From the NCBI RefSeq assembly GCF_039526385.1, contig NZ_BAAAIX010000003.1, positions 48,960-112,959 on the forward strand: DNA of 64,000 bases, given 5' to 3'. The stretch is from Luteococcus peritonei. Lineage in GTDB: Bacteria > Actinomycetota > Actinomycetes > Propionibacteriales > Propionibacteriaceae. The position numbers and the translations under genes were made by a program. This document shows positions 25,861-34,389 of the stretch, piece after piece. Under the pieces are notes generated by a model. It was not told the origin of the DNA. It worked only from the letters and a program-made list of their open reading frames with translations, and made no database searches. The first letter of the stretch is position 1. Every line of letters starts with the position of its first letter.

Positions 25861-26466
25861 TCAGAGCCAGCCCTTGTCCTGGGCCTCCCGGGCGGCCTCG
25901 GCGGCACTGCTGGCGTCGGTCTTGCCGATCGCCGAGGAGAGGATGTTGCGGACCGTGCCGGGGGACAGGTGGAGCCGGCGTGCGATCTCGGGCGCGCGGT
26001 GGCCGAGCAGGGCGATGCGCAGCACGTCGCGCTCACGGGCGGTCAGTGGAGAGGCACCTCCCAGCAGCGACTCGGTGGCCAGGGTGGGGTCGACCACGCG
26101 CAGCCCGGCGTGGACCCGCCGGATGGCCTCGGCCAGCTCGCAGGCCGGCGAGTCCTTGACCACGAAACCGCAGGCTCCGCCGTCGAGTGCGCGACGGACA
26201 TAGCCCGGCCGTCCGAAGGTGGTCACCACCAGCGCCCTGACCCCCGGGGCGGCGTCGGCGAGCTCGGCGATGACCTGCAGGCCGTCGCGGCCGGGCATCT
26301 CGATGTCGACCAGACAGACGTCGGGGGCACTGGCGCGGACGGCGGCGAGCACCTCGTCGCCGCGACCGACCTGTGCGACGACCTCGAGGTCGGGCTCCAG
26401 GCCGAGCAGGGTGGCGAGGGCCTCGCGGAACATGGTCTGGTCGTCGGCCAGCAGCACCCGGATCAC
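25861..26466 (-). CDS. NarL/LuxR-family response regulator
   Basis: 201 residues. The receiver domain has the acidic pair LLADDQ (residues 6-10), the phospho-acceptor Asp in CLVDIEMPGRDG, Thr in VVTTF and Lys in VVKDS. The C-terminal LuxR-type HTH is SPLTARERDVLRIALLGHRAPEIARRLHLSPGTVRNILSSAI. It overlaps the histidine kinase gene by ATGA and is its obvious partner. With the ABC transporter genes upstream in the same operon, it probably controls transporter expression in response to an envelope or drug signal (inference from similar operons). Confidence 0.93.
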   Translation of the reverse strand: MIRVLLADDQTMFREALATLLGLEPDLEVVAQVGRGDEVLAAVRASAPDVCLVDIEMPGRDGLQVIAELADAAPGVRALVVTTFGRPGYVRRALDGGACGFVVKDSPACELAEAIRRVHAGLRVVDPTLATESLLGGASPLTARERDVLRIALLGHRAPEIARRLHLSPGTVRNILSSAIGKTDASSAAEAAREAQDKGWL

Positions 26467-27572
26467 AGCTGCACCTCCAACCTGGTGCCGCGCCCCTCGG
26501 GGCCGGCATCGATGGTGAGCCGGCCCGCGGCGGCCTCGACGCGCTGGCGGAGGCCGGAGAGCCCGTTGCCCTCGCGGCCGCGCATGCCTCCCCCATCGTC
26601 GCCGACGACCAGGCTGGAGGGGCCGAGCACCACGACGCAGTGGCCGGCGCCGGAGTGACGCACGACGTTGGTGACGGCCTCACGCAGCGCCCAGGCGATG
26701 ACGGTGCGGTGACGCGGGTCCACCACGGCGGGGTCCTCGGGCAGGTCCCCCGTGATGCCGGCCCCGTCGAGCGCGGACCGGGCGGAGGCCAGCTCGTCGG
26801 CCAAGGTGGGGACCCGCAGTCCGACAACCGTCTCGCGGACCTCGACCAGGGCGGAGCGTGCCAGCGACCTGATCTCGGCCAGCTCGGTGCGGGCCCGCTG
26901 CGGATCCGCGTCCAGCATCCGCTCCGCCACCTCGGTCTTGACGACGACCAGGGTGAGGGAATGGCCGAGCAGGTCGTGGACATCACGCGCGACCCGGTCA
27001 CGTTCCCGGGCCAGTTGCAGCGCGTCGCGGGCCTGGGAGTACTTCGCATCCTTGTCGCCCACCACCCGGCTGAGGGTGCTGATGGAGATCACCGAGACCA
27101 GCACGATCCCGAAGAAGGACCAGTTGCCGAACTGCCCCCGCGCCAGGGGCAGGCCGACGGCGGCCGGCAGGAGGGCCAGTGCGAGCGGCAGACCGGCCTG
27201 CAGGGGCAGTGTGTAGATGGCGAAGCTGGCCAGGAAGGGCGTCATGGCCAGCGCATCGAGACCGATCACCGGCACCGTCGCCAGCGACAGGAGGAGCAGG
27301 CCGGCGAGCCAGGCCCCCGACACGGGATCGAGACGGCCCTCGCGGCCCGAGCCCCACTGCCGGTCCATGCCCACCGTGAAGGCCGCCCCGAAGCTCACGA
27401 CCAGTGCGACGGTCACGGCGCGCTGCCAGGGGGCGTGGGGCGCCTGGACCGCGCTGATGAGCGGTCCCGTCAGGAAGACCAGCCAGACGGCGGCGAAGAG
27501 CCAGCCGTAGCGCGACCAGGGACTGGGCAGGCCTTCCGCAGCATGCTCGGGCCCGGTGGGCAGGGGGCTCAC
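26463..27572 (-). CDS. Membrane sensor histidine kinase (HisKA_3 type)
   Basis: 369 residues from the GTG at 27572, which overlaps the permease stop. Five or six hydrophobic helices fill residues ~20-165, with almost no extracellular loop, so sensing is probably within the membrane. The phospho-acceptor His lies in ERDRVARDVHDLLGHSLTLV. The ATPase domain has the N-box ALREAVTNVVRHSGA and the G-boxes VGDDGGGM and GNGLSGLRQRVEAAAG. It phosphorylates the coupled NarL-type regulator. Confidence 0.92.
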   Translation of the reverse strand: MSPLPTGPEHAAEGLPSPWSRYGWLFAAVWLVFLTGPLISAVQAPHAPWQRAVTVALVVSFGAAFTVGMDRQWGSGREGRLDPVSGAWLAGLLLLSLATVPVIGLDALAMTPFLASFAIYTLPLQAGLPLALALLPAAVGLPLARGQFGNWSFFGIVLVSVISISTLSRVVGDKDAKYSQARDALQLARERDRVARDVHDLLGHSLTLVVVKTEVAERMLDADPQRARTELAEIRSLARSALVEVRETVVGLRVPTLADELASARSALDGAGITGDLPEDPAVVDPRHRTVIAWALREAVTNVVRHSGAGHCVVVLGPSSLVVGDDGGGMRGREGNGLSGLRQRVEAAAGRLTIDAGPEGRGTRLEVQL

Positions 27573-28327
27573 TGCCGATGACGGCTGCGCCGCACCAGCA
27601 GGATCGCCAGCCCGGCGAAGACCAAGAGCCATGCGGCCACGTTAGCGGTAGGGATCCACAGCGACTCCTGCTGCAGCGACCCGTCGCGCGCCAGCACCAT
27701 CCCGTCGGTGAGCGGCCGGCGCGCCAGCTGCGAGACGCCGTACAGCGGCGTGAGGCGGGCGAGGGTGAGCATCGTGCCCGACAGGGGCATGAAAAGGCTG
27801 CCCAGGAAGGCCAGGATGACCAGTGAGCCGCTGGCCGCGCCGGCCGCCGAACGGGACCTCAGCCCCAGCCCGAAGCACAGCCCGTACAGGGAGAAGACCA
27901 CGGAACCGAGCAGCGCGAGCAGGGCGCTGAGCAACCAGACGCTGGCCTCGGCCCGTGCCCCGGTGGCGGCGCCGATCGTGTAGATCAGCGCCACGGGGAG
28001 GGCCGCGATGGTGATCGCGGAGGCTGCCTTGACCATCACGAAACCGCGGTCGGTGAGCGGGGTGAGGCCGAGCTGGCGCCCCCAGCCGAGCATCTTCTCG
28101 GTGGCGGCGGCCGCGCCGACCGACGAGGTGGCGGTCACCGCTCCGTACATGGCCATCGAGATCATGATGTGGGCCGCGATGTTGCCCCGGCCGACGTCCT
28201 GCTCCGCGTAGGACTGGGTGGCCCCGAAGACGACATACATGAAGGCCGGCAGTGCGACGGTGAAGAACAGGCCGATCCGGTCGCGGAACTCGCGGAGCAG
28301 TTCGTAGCGGTAGTAGGTGGGATTCAT
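27569..28327 (-). CDS. ABC-2 type transporter permease
   Basis: 252 residues from the ATG at 28327, which overlaps the ATPase stop by ATGA. Six hydrophobic helices match the ABC2_membrane family: LFFTVALPAFMYVVFG, HIMISMAMYGAVTATSS, SAITIAALPVALIYTIG, WLLSALLALLGSVVFSL, SLVILAFLGSLFMPLSG and a final one at VAAWLLVFAGLAILLV. It pairs with the ATPase as a drug- or lipid-type exporter. It is followed by a coupled two-component system. Confidence 0.88.
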   Translation of the reverse strand: MNPTYYRYELLREFRDRIGLFFTVALPAFMYVVFGATQSYAEQDVGRGNIAAHIMISMAMYGAVTATSSVGAAAATEKMLGWGRQLGLTPLTDRGFVMVKAASAITIAALPVALIYTIGAATGARAEASVWLLSALLALLGSVVFSLYGLCFGLGLRSRSAAGAASGSLVILAFLGSLFMPLSGTMLTLARLTPLYGVSQLARRPLTDGMVLARDGSLQQESLWIPTANVAAWLLVFAGLAILLVRRSRHRQ

Positions 28328-29262
28328 CGCGTGGCTCCGCTCAGGTCCTGGCCGGTCAGTTCGAGGAAGGTCTGGTCCAGCGATCCGCGCGAGACCTCGA
28401 GCTCGCGGCCGCCCAGGTCGAACAGGGCACGGGCGACCGCGTCCGAGTCGTGGCACCGGACGGTCAGCCGAAGGCCACCGTCGGGGGCCTGGCTGGCACC
28501 CGTGTCCAGCACGCCGGGCATGGCCCGCACCGCGGCGCGGGCCTGGTCCGCCCGCGCGGGGGAGAGGTCGGCGGAGACCGTGCGGGCGCTGGTGCTGGCC
28601 CGCAGCTCCGCGGTGCTCCCGTCCGCCACCACCTTGCCGTGGGCGACCAGCACGATGCGCTGGGCGAAGGCCTCGGCCTCCTCGAGATAGTGGGTGGCGA
28701 AGATCACCGTCCGCCCGGACTGCGCATCGCGGTGCATGGTCTGCCAGAACTCGTGGCGCGCGGAGACGTCCATGCCGGCGGTCGGCTCGTCGAGGACCAG
28801 CAGCTCGGGCGACGGGAGCAGGGCCAGCGCGAAACGCAGCCGTTGCTGCTCGCCGCCCGAGCACTTCAGCACCCGGCGGCCGCGCAGCGGTTCCAGCCCG
28901 GCACGCGCGATCACCTCGTCGACACCCAGGTGCCGGCGGTACATCGACGCGACCAGCCGAACGGTCTCCTCGACGGTGAGGTCGTCCAGCAGGCCCCCGG
29001 ACTGCAGGACGGCCGAGACCTTGCCGTCGAGGACGGCCTGCCGGGCGCCGGTCCCGAGCACGCGGACGCTCCCGGCGCTGGGTTCGGTCAGGCCCAGGAC
29101 CATGTCGAGGGTGGTCGTCTTGCCGGCCCCGTTCGGTCCGAGGAAGGCCACGATCTCACCGCTGCGGACCACCAGGTCCAGGCCGTCCACGGCCACGACG
29201 GGATCCGAGGCGCCCGGGAAGACCTTGCGCAGGCCGGACAGTTCGAGGACTGGCGTGTTCAT
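28324..29262 (-). CDS. ABC transporter ATP-binding protein (DrrA-like)
   Basis: 312 residues from the ATG at 29262; a TTG further upstream (29307) would extend it but lacks support. Walker A GPNGAGKTTTLDMVLGL, Q-loop VLQSGGLLDDLTV, signature CSGGEQQRLRFALAL and Walker B LLVLDEPTAGMDVS are present. The C-terminal ~90 residues form the extension seen in DrrA-like exporters. It opens the operon ATPase-permease-kinase-regulator on the minus strand. Such modules often export or detoxify antimicrobial compounds; that is inference only. Confidence 0.9.
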   Translation of the reverse strand: MNTPVLELSGLRKVFPGASDPVVAVDGLDLVVRSGEIVAFLGPNGAGKTTTLDMVLGLTEPSAGSVRVLGTGARQAVLDGKVSAVLQSGGLLDDLTVEETVRLVASMYRRHLGVDEVIARAGLEPLRGRRVLKCSGGEQQRLRFALALLPSPELLVLDEPTAGMDVSARHEFWQTMHRDAQSGRTVIFATHYLEEAEAFAQRIVLVAHGKVVADGSTAELRASTSARTVSADLSPARADQARAAVRAMPGVLDTGASQAPDGGLRLTVRCHDSDAVARALFDLGGRELEVSRGSLDQTFLELTGQDLSGATR

Positions 29263-29310
29263 GGCACCCACTGTGCCGCCCGGCCTGCCCCCCGGGGCGA
29301 TGGTCAAGCG

Positions 29311-30141
29311 TCAGTGCTTCGACGTGACACCTGTCACCCGGCTCTCCCCGGCCTCGACGAAGTGGGCGGTGCGGGCCGCGCGTCGCAGCACCCGCAGCAG
29401 GGGAGCGCCCAGTGCCCCGATCAGCACCGCATTGCTGATCGCGCGCCCGGCATCCCAGGCCATCGCGGTGGCCAGCTTGTAGAGGGCGAAGACGTGCAGG
29501 TTGCGCAGCGGCCCGGCCGCCGGGTCGAAGGAGAGCTGGGTGCCGTTGCCCAGGTTGAAGGGCCAGAAGGCGAAGTCCATCACCCAGCCGTAGCCGAAGC
29601 CGGCCACGAAGCCGTAGGCCGCCAGCAGGGCCACCTCCGCGGCGCCGCGCAGCCGCGGCAGCAGACCGGCGCCCAGCCCCACGAAGCCCGCGGCGATCAT
29701 CTGGTAGGGCAGCCAGGGCCCGACGCCGCCGGTGAGCAGCGCGGAGGTGAACAGGGTGGTGGAGCCCAGCACGAAGCCGAAGCCGGGCCCGAAGACCCGC
29801 CCGGCCAGGATGATCGGCAGGTAGACCGCCTCCAGGCCACCGGTGCCGGCACCCAACGGCCGCAGCACCGCGCCGACGGCGGTGAGAACGCCCAGCATGG
29901 CCAGCGCCTTCACGTCCAGGTCATTGCTGGTCAGCTCGCTGAGCACCACGGCCAGCAGGGCGGGCAGCACCAGTGCGAAGAGCAGCGGGCCCAGCTGGGC
30001 CTGGTCCAGGTGGGCCGAGGGCGGCACCAGCAGCGGCCAGGTGAAGGCCAGCAGGCCGGCCAGGGCCACCACCGCCAGCATCAGCCACTGGTGGCCGCGC
30101 ACCCGCACCGCGTCGGCGCGTCGAGGCTCGGGAGCCTTCAT
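29311..30141 (-). CDS. ECF transporter substrate-binding (S) component, probably cobalamin
   Basis: 276 residues, an integral membrane protein with about six helices. It has S-component features such as a short N-terminal basic stretch and a Gly-rich block (GAVLRPLGAGTGGLEAVYLPIILAGRVFG, GFVLGSTTLFTSALLTGGVGPWLPYQM). S components bind a vitamin and topple in the membrane to deliver it, driven by the ECF module. The ATG overlaps the fused ATPase stop by ATGA. Because a cobalamin riboswitch heads the operon, the likely ligand is cobalamin or a corrinoid precursor, comparable to CbrT-type proteins. Confidence 0.8.
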   Translation of the reverse strand: MKAPEPRRADAVRVRGHQWLMLAVVALAGLLAFTWPLLVPPSAHLDQAQLGPLLFALVLPALLAVVLSELTSNDLDVKALAMLGVLTAVGAVLRPLGAGTGGLEAVYLPIILAGRVFGPGFGFVLGSTTLFTSALLTGGVGPWLPYQMIAAGFVGLGAGLLPRLRGAAEVALLAAYGFVAGFGYGWVMDFAFWPFNLGNGTQLSFDPAAGPLRNLHVFALYKLATAMAWDAGRAISNAVLIGALGAPLLRVLRRAARTAHFVEAGESRVTGVTSKH

Positions 30142-31733
30142 GGCGCCAGCCGCCGCACCTCGGCGGCGGAGAGCAGCGGCGAGGGGCGGAAGACCTTGGC
30201 CACCTGCGGCGCGAAGGCCGGTGAGCTGGTGAGCACCTCGCGGGTCGGCCCGTCGGCCACCACGTCGCCGTCGGCCATCACCAGGGTGCGGTCGCAGCAG
30301 GCGGCGGCGAACTCGACGTCGTGGGTGCTGAGCAGGATGCAGCGTCCGTCGGCGGCCAGCCGGCGCAGGATGGTGCGCAGCTGCTCCTTCATCTCGTAGT
30401 CCAGGCCGCGGGTGGGCTCGTCGAGCAGGATGACGCCCGGCTCGCTGGCCAGCTGGATGGCCAGCACCAGCGCCAGCCGTTGCCCCTCGGACAGGTCACG
30501 CGGGTGGCGCTCGGGCGGCAGGTCGGCGCCCAACCCCTGCAGCAGCGCGGCGGTGGTGCCCGCGGGCACACCGGACTCGGCGTCGGCCTGGGCGCACTCC
30601 TGCTCGACGCTGTGCAGGTAGAGCAGGTCGGCGGCGCTCTGCGGCACGAGGGTGACCAGGCTGCGGGCGGTGGCCGCGTCCACCGCGCGGGGGTCCCGGC
30701 CGCCCACCACCAGCCCACCCGTCGAGGGCAGGGCGCCCTGCATCGCCCACAGCAGCGAGGACTTGCCGGCACCGTTGCGACCCATCAGGGCGGTGATCGT
30801 GCCGGGGGCGAAGCCCACCCGAAGGTCGTTGACGGCCAGCACGTCGCCGCGCTGCACCGACAGGCCCTGCAGCTCGACGGCCAGCGCCCCGTCCGGGCCG
30901 GGGCGCCAGGGCTCGGGGGCGGGGGCGATGCGCAGTTCTTCGGCGATCACCCGTCGCCGGGCCTCGCGCACGCTCAGCGGCACCTGCTGCCAGTCGAGCC
31001 GACGGGCCAGGGCGGCCAGCGGCGGCACCACGTCGCAGCGGCCCAGCAGCTCGCGGGCCGGGCCCAGCTGCACCCCGCCGGTGCCGTCCAGCCAGGCCAC
31101 CGAGTCGGCGGCCTGCATCACGCGCTCCAGCCGGTGCTCGGCCAGCACCACGGTCATGCCGACGTCGTGCACCAGGGTGGTGATGGCGCCCAGCACGTCC
31201 TGGGCCGCGGTGGGATCGAGGGCGCTGGTGGGTTCGTCGAGCACCAGCACGCGCGGCTGGGCGGCGAGCACGGCGGCGATGGCCACCCGCTGCTGCTGGC
31301 CGCCGGAGAGCTCGGTGAGCGCGCGGCCGCGCAGGTCGGCGATGTTCATCAGGTCGAGGGTCTCCTCGACGCGCTTGCGCATCGCCGCCGGGCTCAGCCC
31401 CAGCTGCTCCATGCCATAGGCCAGCTCGTCCTCGACCCGGTCGGTGACGAAGCTGACCAGCGGGTTCTGTCCCACCCAGCCCACCAGGTCGGCCAGCTCG
31501 CGGGGGCGGCAGTCCCGGGTGGAGCGGCCGTCGATGCGGACCTCGCCGGACATCGTGCCGCCGCTGAACCAGGGCACGAGCGCATTGATCGCGCCCAGCA
31601 GGGTGGACTTGCCGGTGCCGGTGCGGCCCACCACCAGGCACAGGTCGCCCTCGGGGATGGTGAAGCTGGCCTGGCGCAGCACCGGGTGCGCGGCGTCGGC
31701 ATAGCTGATCGTGACCTGGTCGAAGCTGATCAC
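30138..31733 (-). CDS. ECF transporter fused duplicated ATPase (EcfA-EcfA')
   Basis: 531 residues from the GTG at 31733, which overlaps the previous stop. Two complete ABC ATPase halves lie in tandem. The first has GRTGTGKSTLLGAINALV, LSGGQQQRVAIAAVL and VLVLDEPTSALDPT. The second has GRNGAGKSSLLWAMQG, LSEGQRLALVLAIQ and VILLDEPTRGLDYEMK. ECF modules normally use two separate ATPases; the fused form is common in actinobacteria. It drives uptake together with the EcfT-like permease and the S component. Confidence 0.92.
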   Translation of the reverse strand: MISFDQVTISYADAAHPVLRQASFTIPEGDLCLVVGRTGTGKSTLLGAINALVPWFSGGTMSGEVRIDGRSTRDCRPRELADLVGWVGQNPLVSFVTDRVEDELAYGMEQLGLSPAAMRKRVEETLDLMNIADLRGRALTELSGGQQQRVAIAAVLAAQPRVLVLDEPTSALDPTAAQDVLGAITTLVHDVGMTVVLAEHRLERVMQAADSVAWLDGTGGVQLGPARELLGRCDVVPPLAALARRLDWQQVPLSVREARRRVIAEELRIAPAPEPWRPGPDGALAVELQGLSVQRGDVLAVNDLRVGFAPGTITALMGRNGAGKSSLLWAMQGALPSTGGLVVGGRDPRAVDAATARSLVTLVPQSAADLLYLHSVEQECAQADAESGVPAGTTAALLQGLGADLPPERHPRDLSEGQRLALVLAIQLASEPGVILLDEPTRGLDYEMKEQLRTILRRLAADGRCILLSTHDVEFAAACCDRTLVMADGDVVADGPTREVLTSSPAFAPQVAKVFRPSPLLSAAEVRRLAP

Positions 31734-32944
31734 AGGCTGTCCTTCGACGGTGCCGGGGTGAGCACGGCGGGCAGCGCCAGGGCCAGGGCGGTGAGCGGCA
31801 TCAGCGGGTGCAGCTCGGGCCACTGCGGCGGGCTGGTGACCGGTGTCATGGCACCGGGGGCCAGCTGGAGCAGCAGCAGGCTGAGGGCGACGGCGGCCAG
31901 GCCGCAGCAGATGGCCCCGGTCTCCGCGGGAAGCCAGGGGTCGGGCCGGTAGTGGCTGATGGCCAGCCGTCGTCCTGAGATGCGCAGGCCGGCCACCACC
32001 AGGCCGAGACCCACCAGGATGCCGGCGACGCCGAGCAGCGTGGCGCCGGGGATGCCCAGCACCGCGAAGCTGCCCAGCACCATCAGCATCATGCCGCCCA
32101 GCAGGGTGGTGGCGGTGGCGCGGCCCAGCGGTTGCAGCGACAGGGTGCGCCCGTAGCCCCGCGACTCCATGGAGGCGGCCAGCTGCATGGATCGCTCGAT
32201 GGAGTCCTCCAGCACCGGCACCAGCAGGCCGCGCAGGGCGCCGCGCCCCCGGCTGGTGGAGGCCCGCAGCCGTCGGGCGCGACGGACCCGCTGCCCGGAC
32301 TCGATCAGCTGCGGCGCCACCGAGAGGGCGATCACCACCGCGGTGGAGATCTGGTGCAGGGCCGGGGGCACCGACTTCAGCGCCCGGCGCGGGTTGGCCA
32401 GTGCATTCGCCGCCCCGACGCAGACCAGGATGCCGGCCAGCCGCAGCGTGTCGTTGAGGGTGAAGAGCAGGGCGTCGAGGGTGACCGGGCCGCCGAAGTG
32501 CAGGCCGGCCAGCCAGTCCGGCGCGGTCCACGAGGGCAGGGTGAACAGCACGGTGCCGCTGCGCATCCGCCCGATCACCACCTGGAAGAACATCCGCATG
32601 GCCAGGATGAAACCTGCCAGCAGCAGGTAGGCGCGCACCGAGCGGGCCCAGGGCGCGCGGGTGCGGCGGGCCAGCACCACGGCCACCACGGCGCCGATGC
32701 ACAGCAGCAGCATCAGCGGGTTGAGGGTGAGCGAGATGGCGGTGGCGGCGCACAGCGCCCAGCCCCACCAGGCCCACGGGTGCAGGCTGCGTCTGGGCCC
32801 GGCGCTCCTGCGGGTCTCCGCGGCCGACTCGGGCCGGGTGCCGGGCCGGCGGTCGCGCGGGTCCAGGGCAGGCTGCGGCCGGCCGGCGTCGACGCGGGGC
32901 GCCGTCGCCGGCAGCTCGCGCTCGATGCCGACCAGCCTGCTCAT
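31730..32944 (-). CDS. ECF transporter permease (EcfT-like)
   Basis: 404 residues from the ATG at 32944, only 2 nt after the stop of the secreted-protein gene. The N-terminal ~50 residues are hydrophilic and Pro/Arg-rich. The CbiQ/EcfT domain follows, with the coupling motif seen as SRGRGALRGLLVPVLEDSIERSMQLAASMESRGYG (the A-R-G-like signatures that contact the ATPases). Extra helices at the C terminus (about residues 275-395) go beyond a minimal EcfT. It scaffolds the S component and the ATPases. Confidence 0.85.
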   Translation of the reverse strand: MSRLVGIERELPATAPRVDAGRPQPALDPRDRRPGTRPESAAETRRSAGPRRSLHPWAWWGWALCAATAISLTLNPLMLLLCIGAVVAVVLARRTRAPWARSVRAYLLLAGFILAMRMFFQVVIGRMRSGTVLFTLPSWTAPDWLAGLHFGGPVTLDALLFTLNDTLRLAGILVCVGAANALANPRRALKSVPPALHQISTAVVIALSVAPQLIESGQRVRRARRLRASTSRGRGALRGLLVPVLEDSIERSMQLAASMESRGYGRTLSLQPLGRATATTLLGGMMLMVLGSFAVLGIPGATLLGVAGILVGLGLVVAGLRISGRRLAISHYRPDPWLPAETGAICCGLAAVALSLLLLQLAPGAMTPVTSPPQWPELHPLMPLTALALALPAVLTPAPSKDSL

Positions 32945-32946
32945 GC

Positions 32947-33549
32947 TCAGGCCTTGCGACGGCGGGCCAGCACCAGGCCCGCGATGGCGGCCAGGGCCAG
33001 CACGGCAACGGTGGTGATGACGCCCCAGGGGGTGCCCTTGCTCTCGCCAGCCGGGGCGGTGGCCTCGGCGGAGGCCGAGGGCGAAGCGGAGGCGTCGGTG
33101 GCGGCGGGCAGCGATGCGACGGCCGGCATGCTGCACTCCTTGCCGTAGCACCAGCCCTCGAGGGTGCCGGCGGCCGGGACGCTGTTGTCGGCGCCCTTCT
33201 CGCTCATCTTCCAGCCACCGTCCTTGGTGCCGAGCCAGTAGTGCCAGTAGTTGCCGTCGAACTTGGCCGGGCAGGTGGCCGGCTCGCCCTCCATGGCGCA
33301 GACGAAGCCCTTGGCGTCCTTGGTGACCTTGACGCCGGCGTCGGTGAGCAGCTGGCTGCCGGTGGCGGCCTTCTCGACGCACCTGTTGACCAGCAGCTCA
33401 CCCTTGGAGTCCTGGATGGCGAGCCAGACCTTGCCCTGGTCGAGGCAGTCGGTGGCGTCGTTCATCGGGGCGGCCTGGGCGGCCAGCGGGGCGGAGGCCA
33501 GGGCGGCGAGGGCCGCGGTGGTGGCGAGGGCGGTGCGCAGGGTCTGCAC
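32947..33549 (-). CDS. Secreted, membrane-anchored DUF4430/transcobalamin-like protein
   Basis: 200 residues from the GTG at 33549, with GAAAGGA 7 nt upstream. A signal peptide (residues 1-24, cleavage near AQAAPM) is followed by a domain of about 110 residues resembling DUF4430, the beta-domain shared with transcobalamin-like corrinoid-binding proteins: GSQLLTDAGVKV, KGFVCAMEGEPATCPAKF, NYWHYWLGTKDGGWKMSEKG. A Ser/Ala linker, a C-terminal helix (GVITTVAVLALAAIAGLVLA) and RRRKA follow; no LPXTG is present. It is the first gene after the cobalamin riboswitch and lies 2 nt before the EcfT gene, so it is probably a surface corrinoid-capturing partner of the importer. Confidence 0.75.
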   Translation of the reverse strand: MQTLRTALATTAALAALASAPLAAQAAPMNDATDCLDQGKVWLAIQDSKGELLVNRCVEKAATGSQLLTDAGVKVTKDAKGFVCAMEGEPATCPAKFDGNYWHYWLGTKDGGWKMSEKGADNSVPAAGTLEGWCYGKECSMPAVASLPAATDASASPSASAEATAPAGESKGTPWGVITTVAVLALAAIAGLVLARRRKA

Positions 33550-33660
33550 GAGGGGTCCTTTCGGGTGGGCCCGCGCCTCGAGTGCCAGCGTCGGGAACCA
33601 CCGGAATGACCGGGCGGTCCTCGGCTCGGCCCGCTCTCCGCGACAGGCATGATGAGTCCG

Positions 33661-33755
33661 AACCATGCCAGGCATTCCGACTGTGACGGCTGCGGGTCAG
33701 TCCCGGACTTGCACCGGGTTCCCCTGGACGTGGTTACCCGCCAGAGACTACTGCA
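33661..33755 (-). ncRNA. Cobalamin riboswitch
   Basis: On the minus strand the conserved core is readable in order: AGGGGAACCCGGTG (entry to P3/P4), CAAGTCCGGGACTG, CCCGCAGCCGT (the CCCGCAACGGT-like box) and CAGTCGGAATGCCTGGC (the closing GGA-CC box). CCCGG and CCGGG form the invariant stem. It lies about 110 nt upstream of the secreted-protein start and heads the ECF importer operon. Its 5' side overlaps the stop codon of the methyltransferase gene. Binding of adenosylcobalamin would be expected to repress the operon. Confidence 0.82.
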
Positions 33756-34389
33756 GCCCTGCCGGCCGCTGCACGGTGGGTGCGGCCCCGGTTGCCACGG
33801 GCCGACGCACCTCGAGCACCCGGAAGCCCTTGTGCGAAGCCAGTCGGGTGCACTCCCAGCCCTGCTCGCCCAGCCAGCGCTGCAGCGAGTCGGCGCCCAG
33901 GTTCTTGCCCACCACCATCACGGCACGGCCCTGCGGGGCCAGCCGCGGCAGCCAGGTGAGCAGCAGCTCGTGCAGCGCCGCCTTGCCGATCCGGATCGGC
34001 GGGTTGGACCAGATCTCGTCGTAGCGGACCTCGGGATCGGCCTGCTGGGGCAGCAGCGTCCGCACCCGGTCATCGGCACCGGCACGACGGGCGTTCTCGG
34101 CGGTCAGGGCCAGCGCACGTTCGTTCACGTCCACCGCGTCGACGGTGCTGGTGGGGCACTCGGCGGCCAGGGCCACGGCGATCGGACCGTAGCCGCAGCC
34201 CAGGTCGAGCAGCCGAGCGCCGTCCTCGGGAGGGGGCAGCTCGTCGAGCATGATCCGGGTGGCGGGGTCCAGCCGGGAACCGGAGAAGACGCCGTTGGCG
34301 GTGACCAGGACGTGCTCGCGGCCCCAGATGGTGGCGCGTACCTCGCGACGCTTCTCCTCGCCCTCGGGGGTGGTGAAGTAGTGGCTCAT
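33748..34389 (-). CDS. RsmC-like class I SAM methyltransferase
   Basis: 213 residues from the ATG at 34389, which overlaps the truA stop. The start MSHYFTTPEGEEKRREVRATIWGREHVLVTANGVFS and the MTS domain with SAM motif I LLDLGCGYGPIAVALA and the catalytic WSNPPIRIGKAAL match the RsmC/RlmG family, which methylates guanine N2 in rRNA (16S G1207 for RsmC). The length corresponds to the catalytic half only, as is usual in Gram-positives. It ends the trmB-truA operon, so all three are RNA-modifying enzymes. Confidence 0.85.
   Translation of the reverse strand: MSHYFTTPEGEEKRREVRATIWGREHVLVTANGVFSGSRLDPATRIMLDELPPPEDGARLLDLGCGYGPIAVALAAECPTSTVDAVDVNERALALTAENARRAGADDRVRTLLPQQADPEVRYDEIWSNPPIRIGKAALHELLLTWLPRLAPQGRAVMVVGKNLGADSLQRWLGEQGWECTRLASHKGFRVLEVRRPVATGAAPTVQRPAGLQ

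Noticed and set aside
32947..33050. LPXTG sorting signal at the C terminus of the secreted protein
   Set aside because: A helix and basic tail are present but no LPXTG-like motif precedes them, so a simple membrane anchor is more likely.
32947..33675. An upstream start for the secreted DUF4430-like protein inside the riboswitch
   Set aside because: It would put coding sequence through the riboswitch 3' side and hide the signal peptide; the GTG at 33549 has a proper ribosome-binding site.
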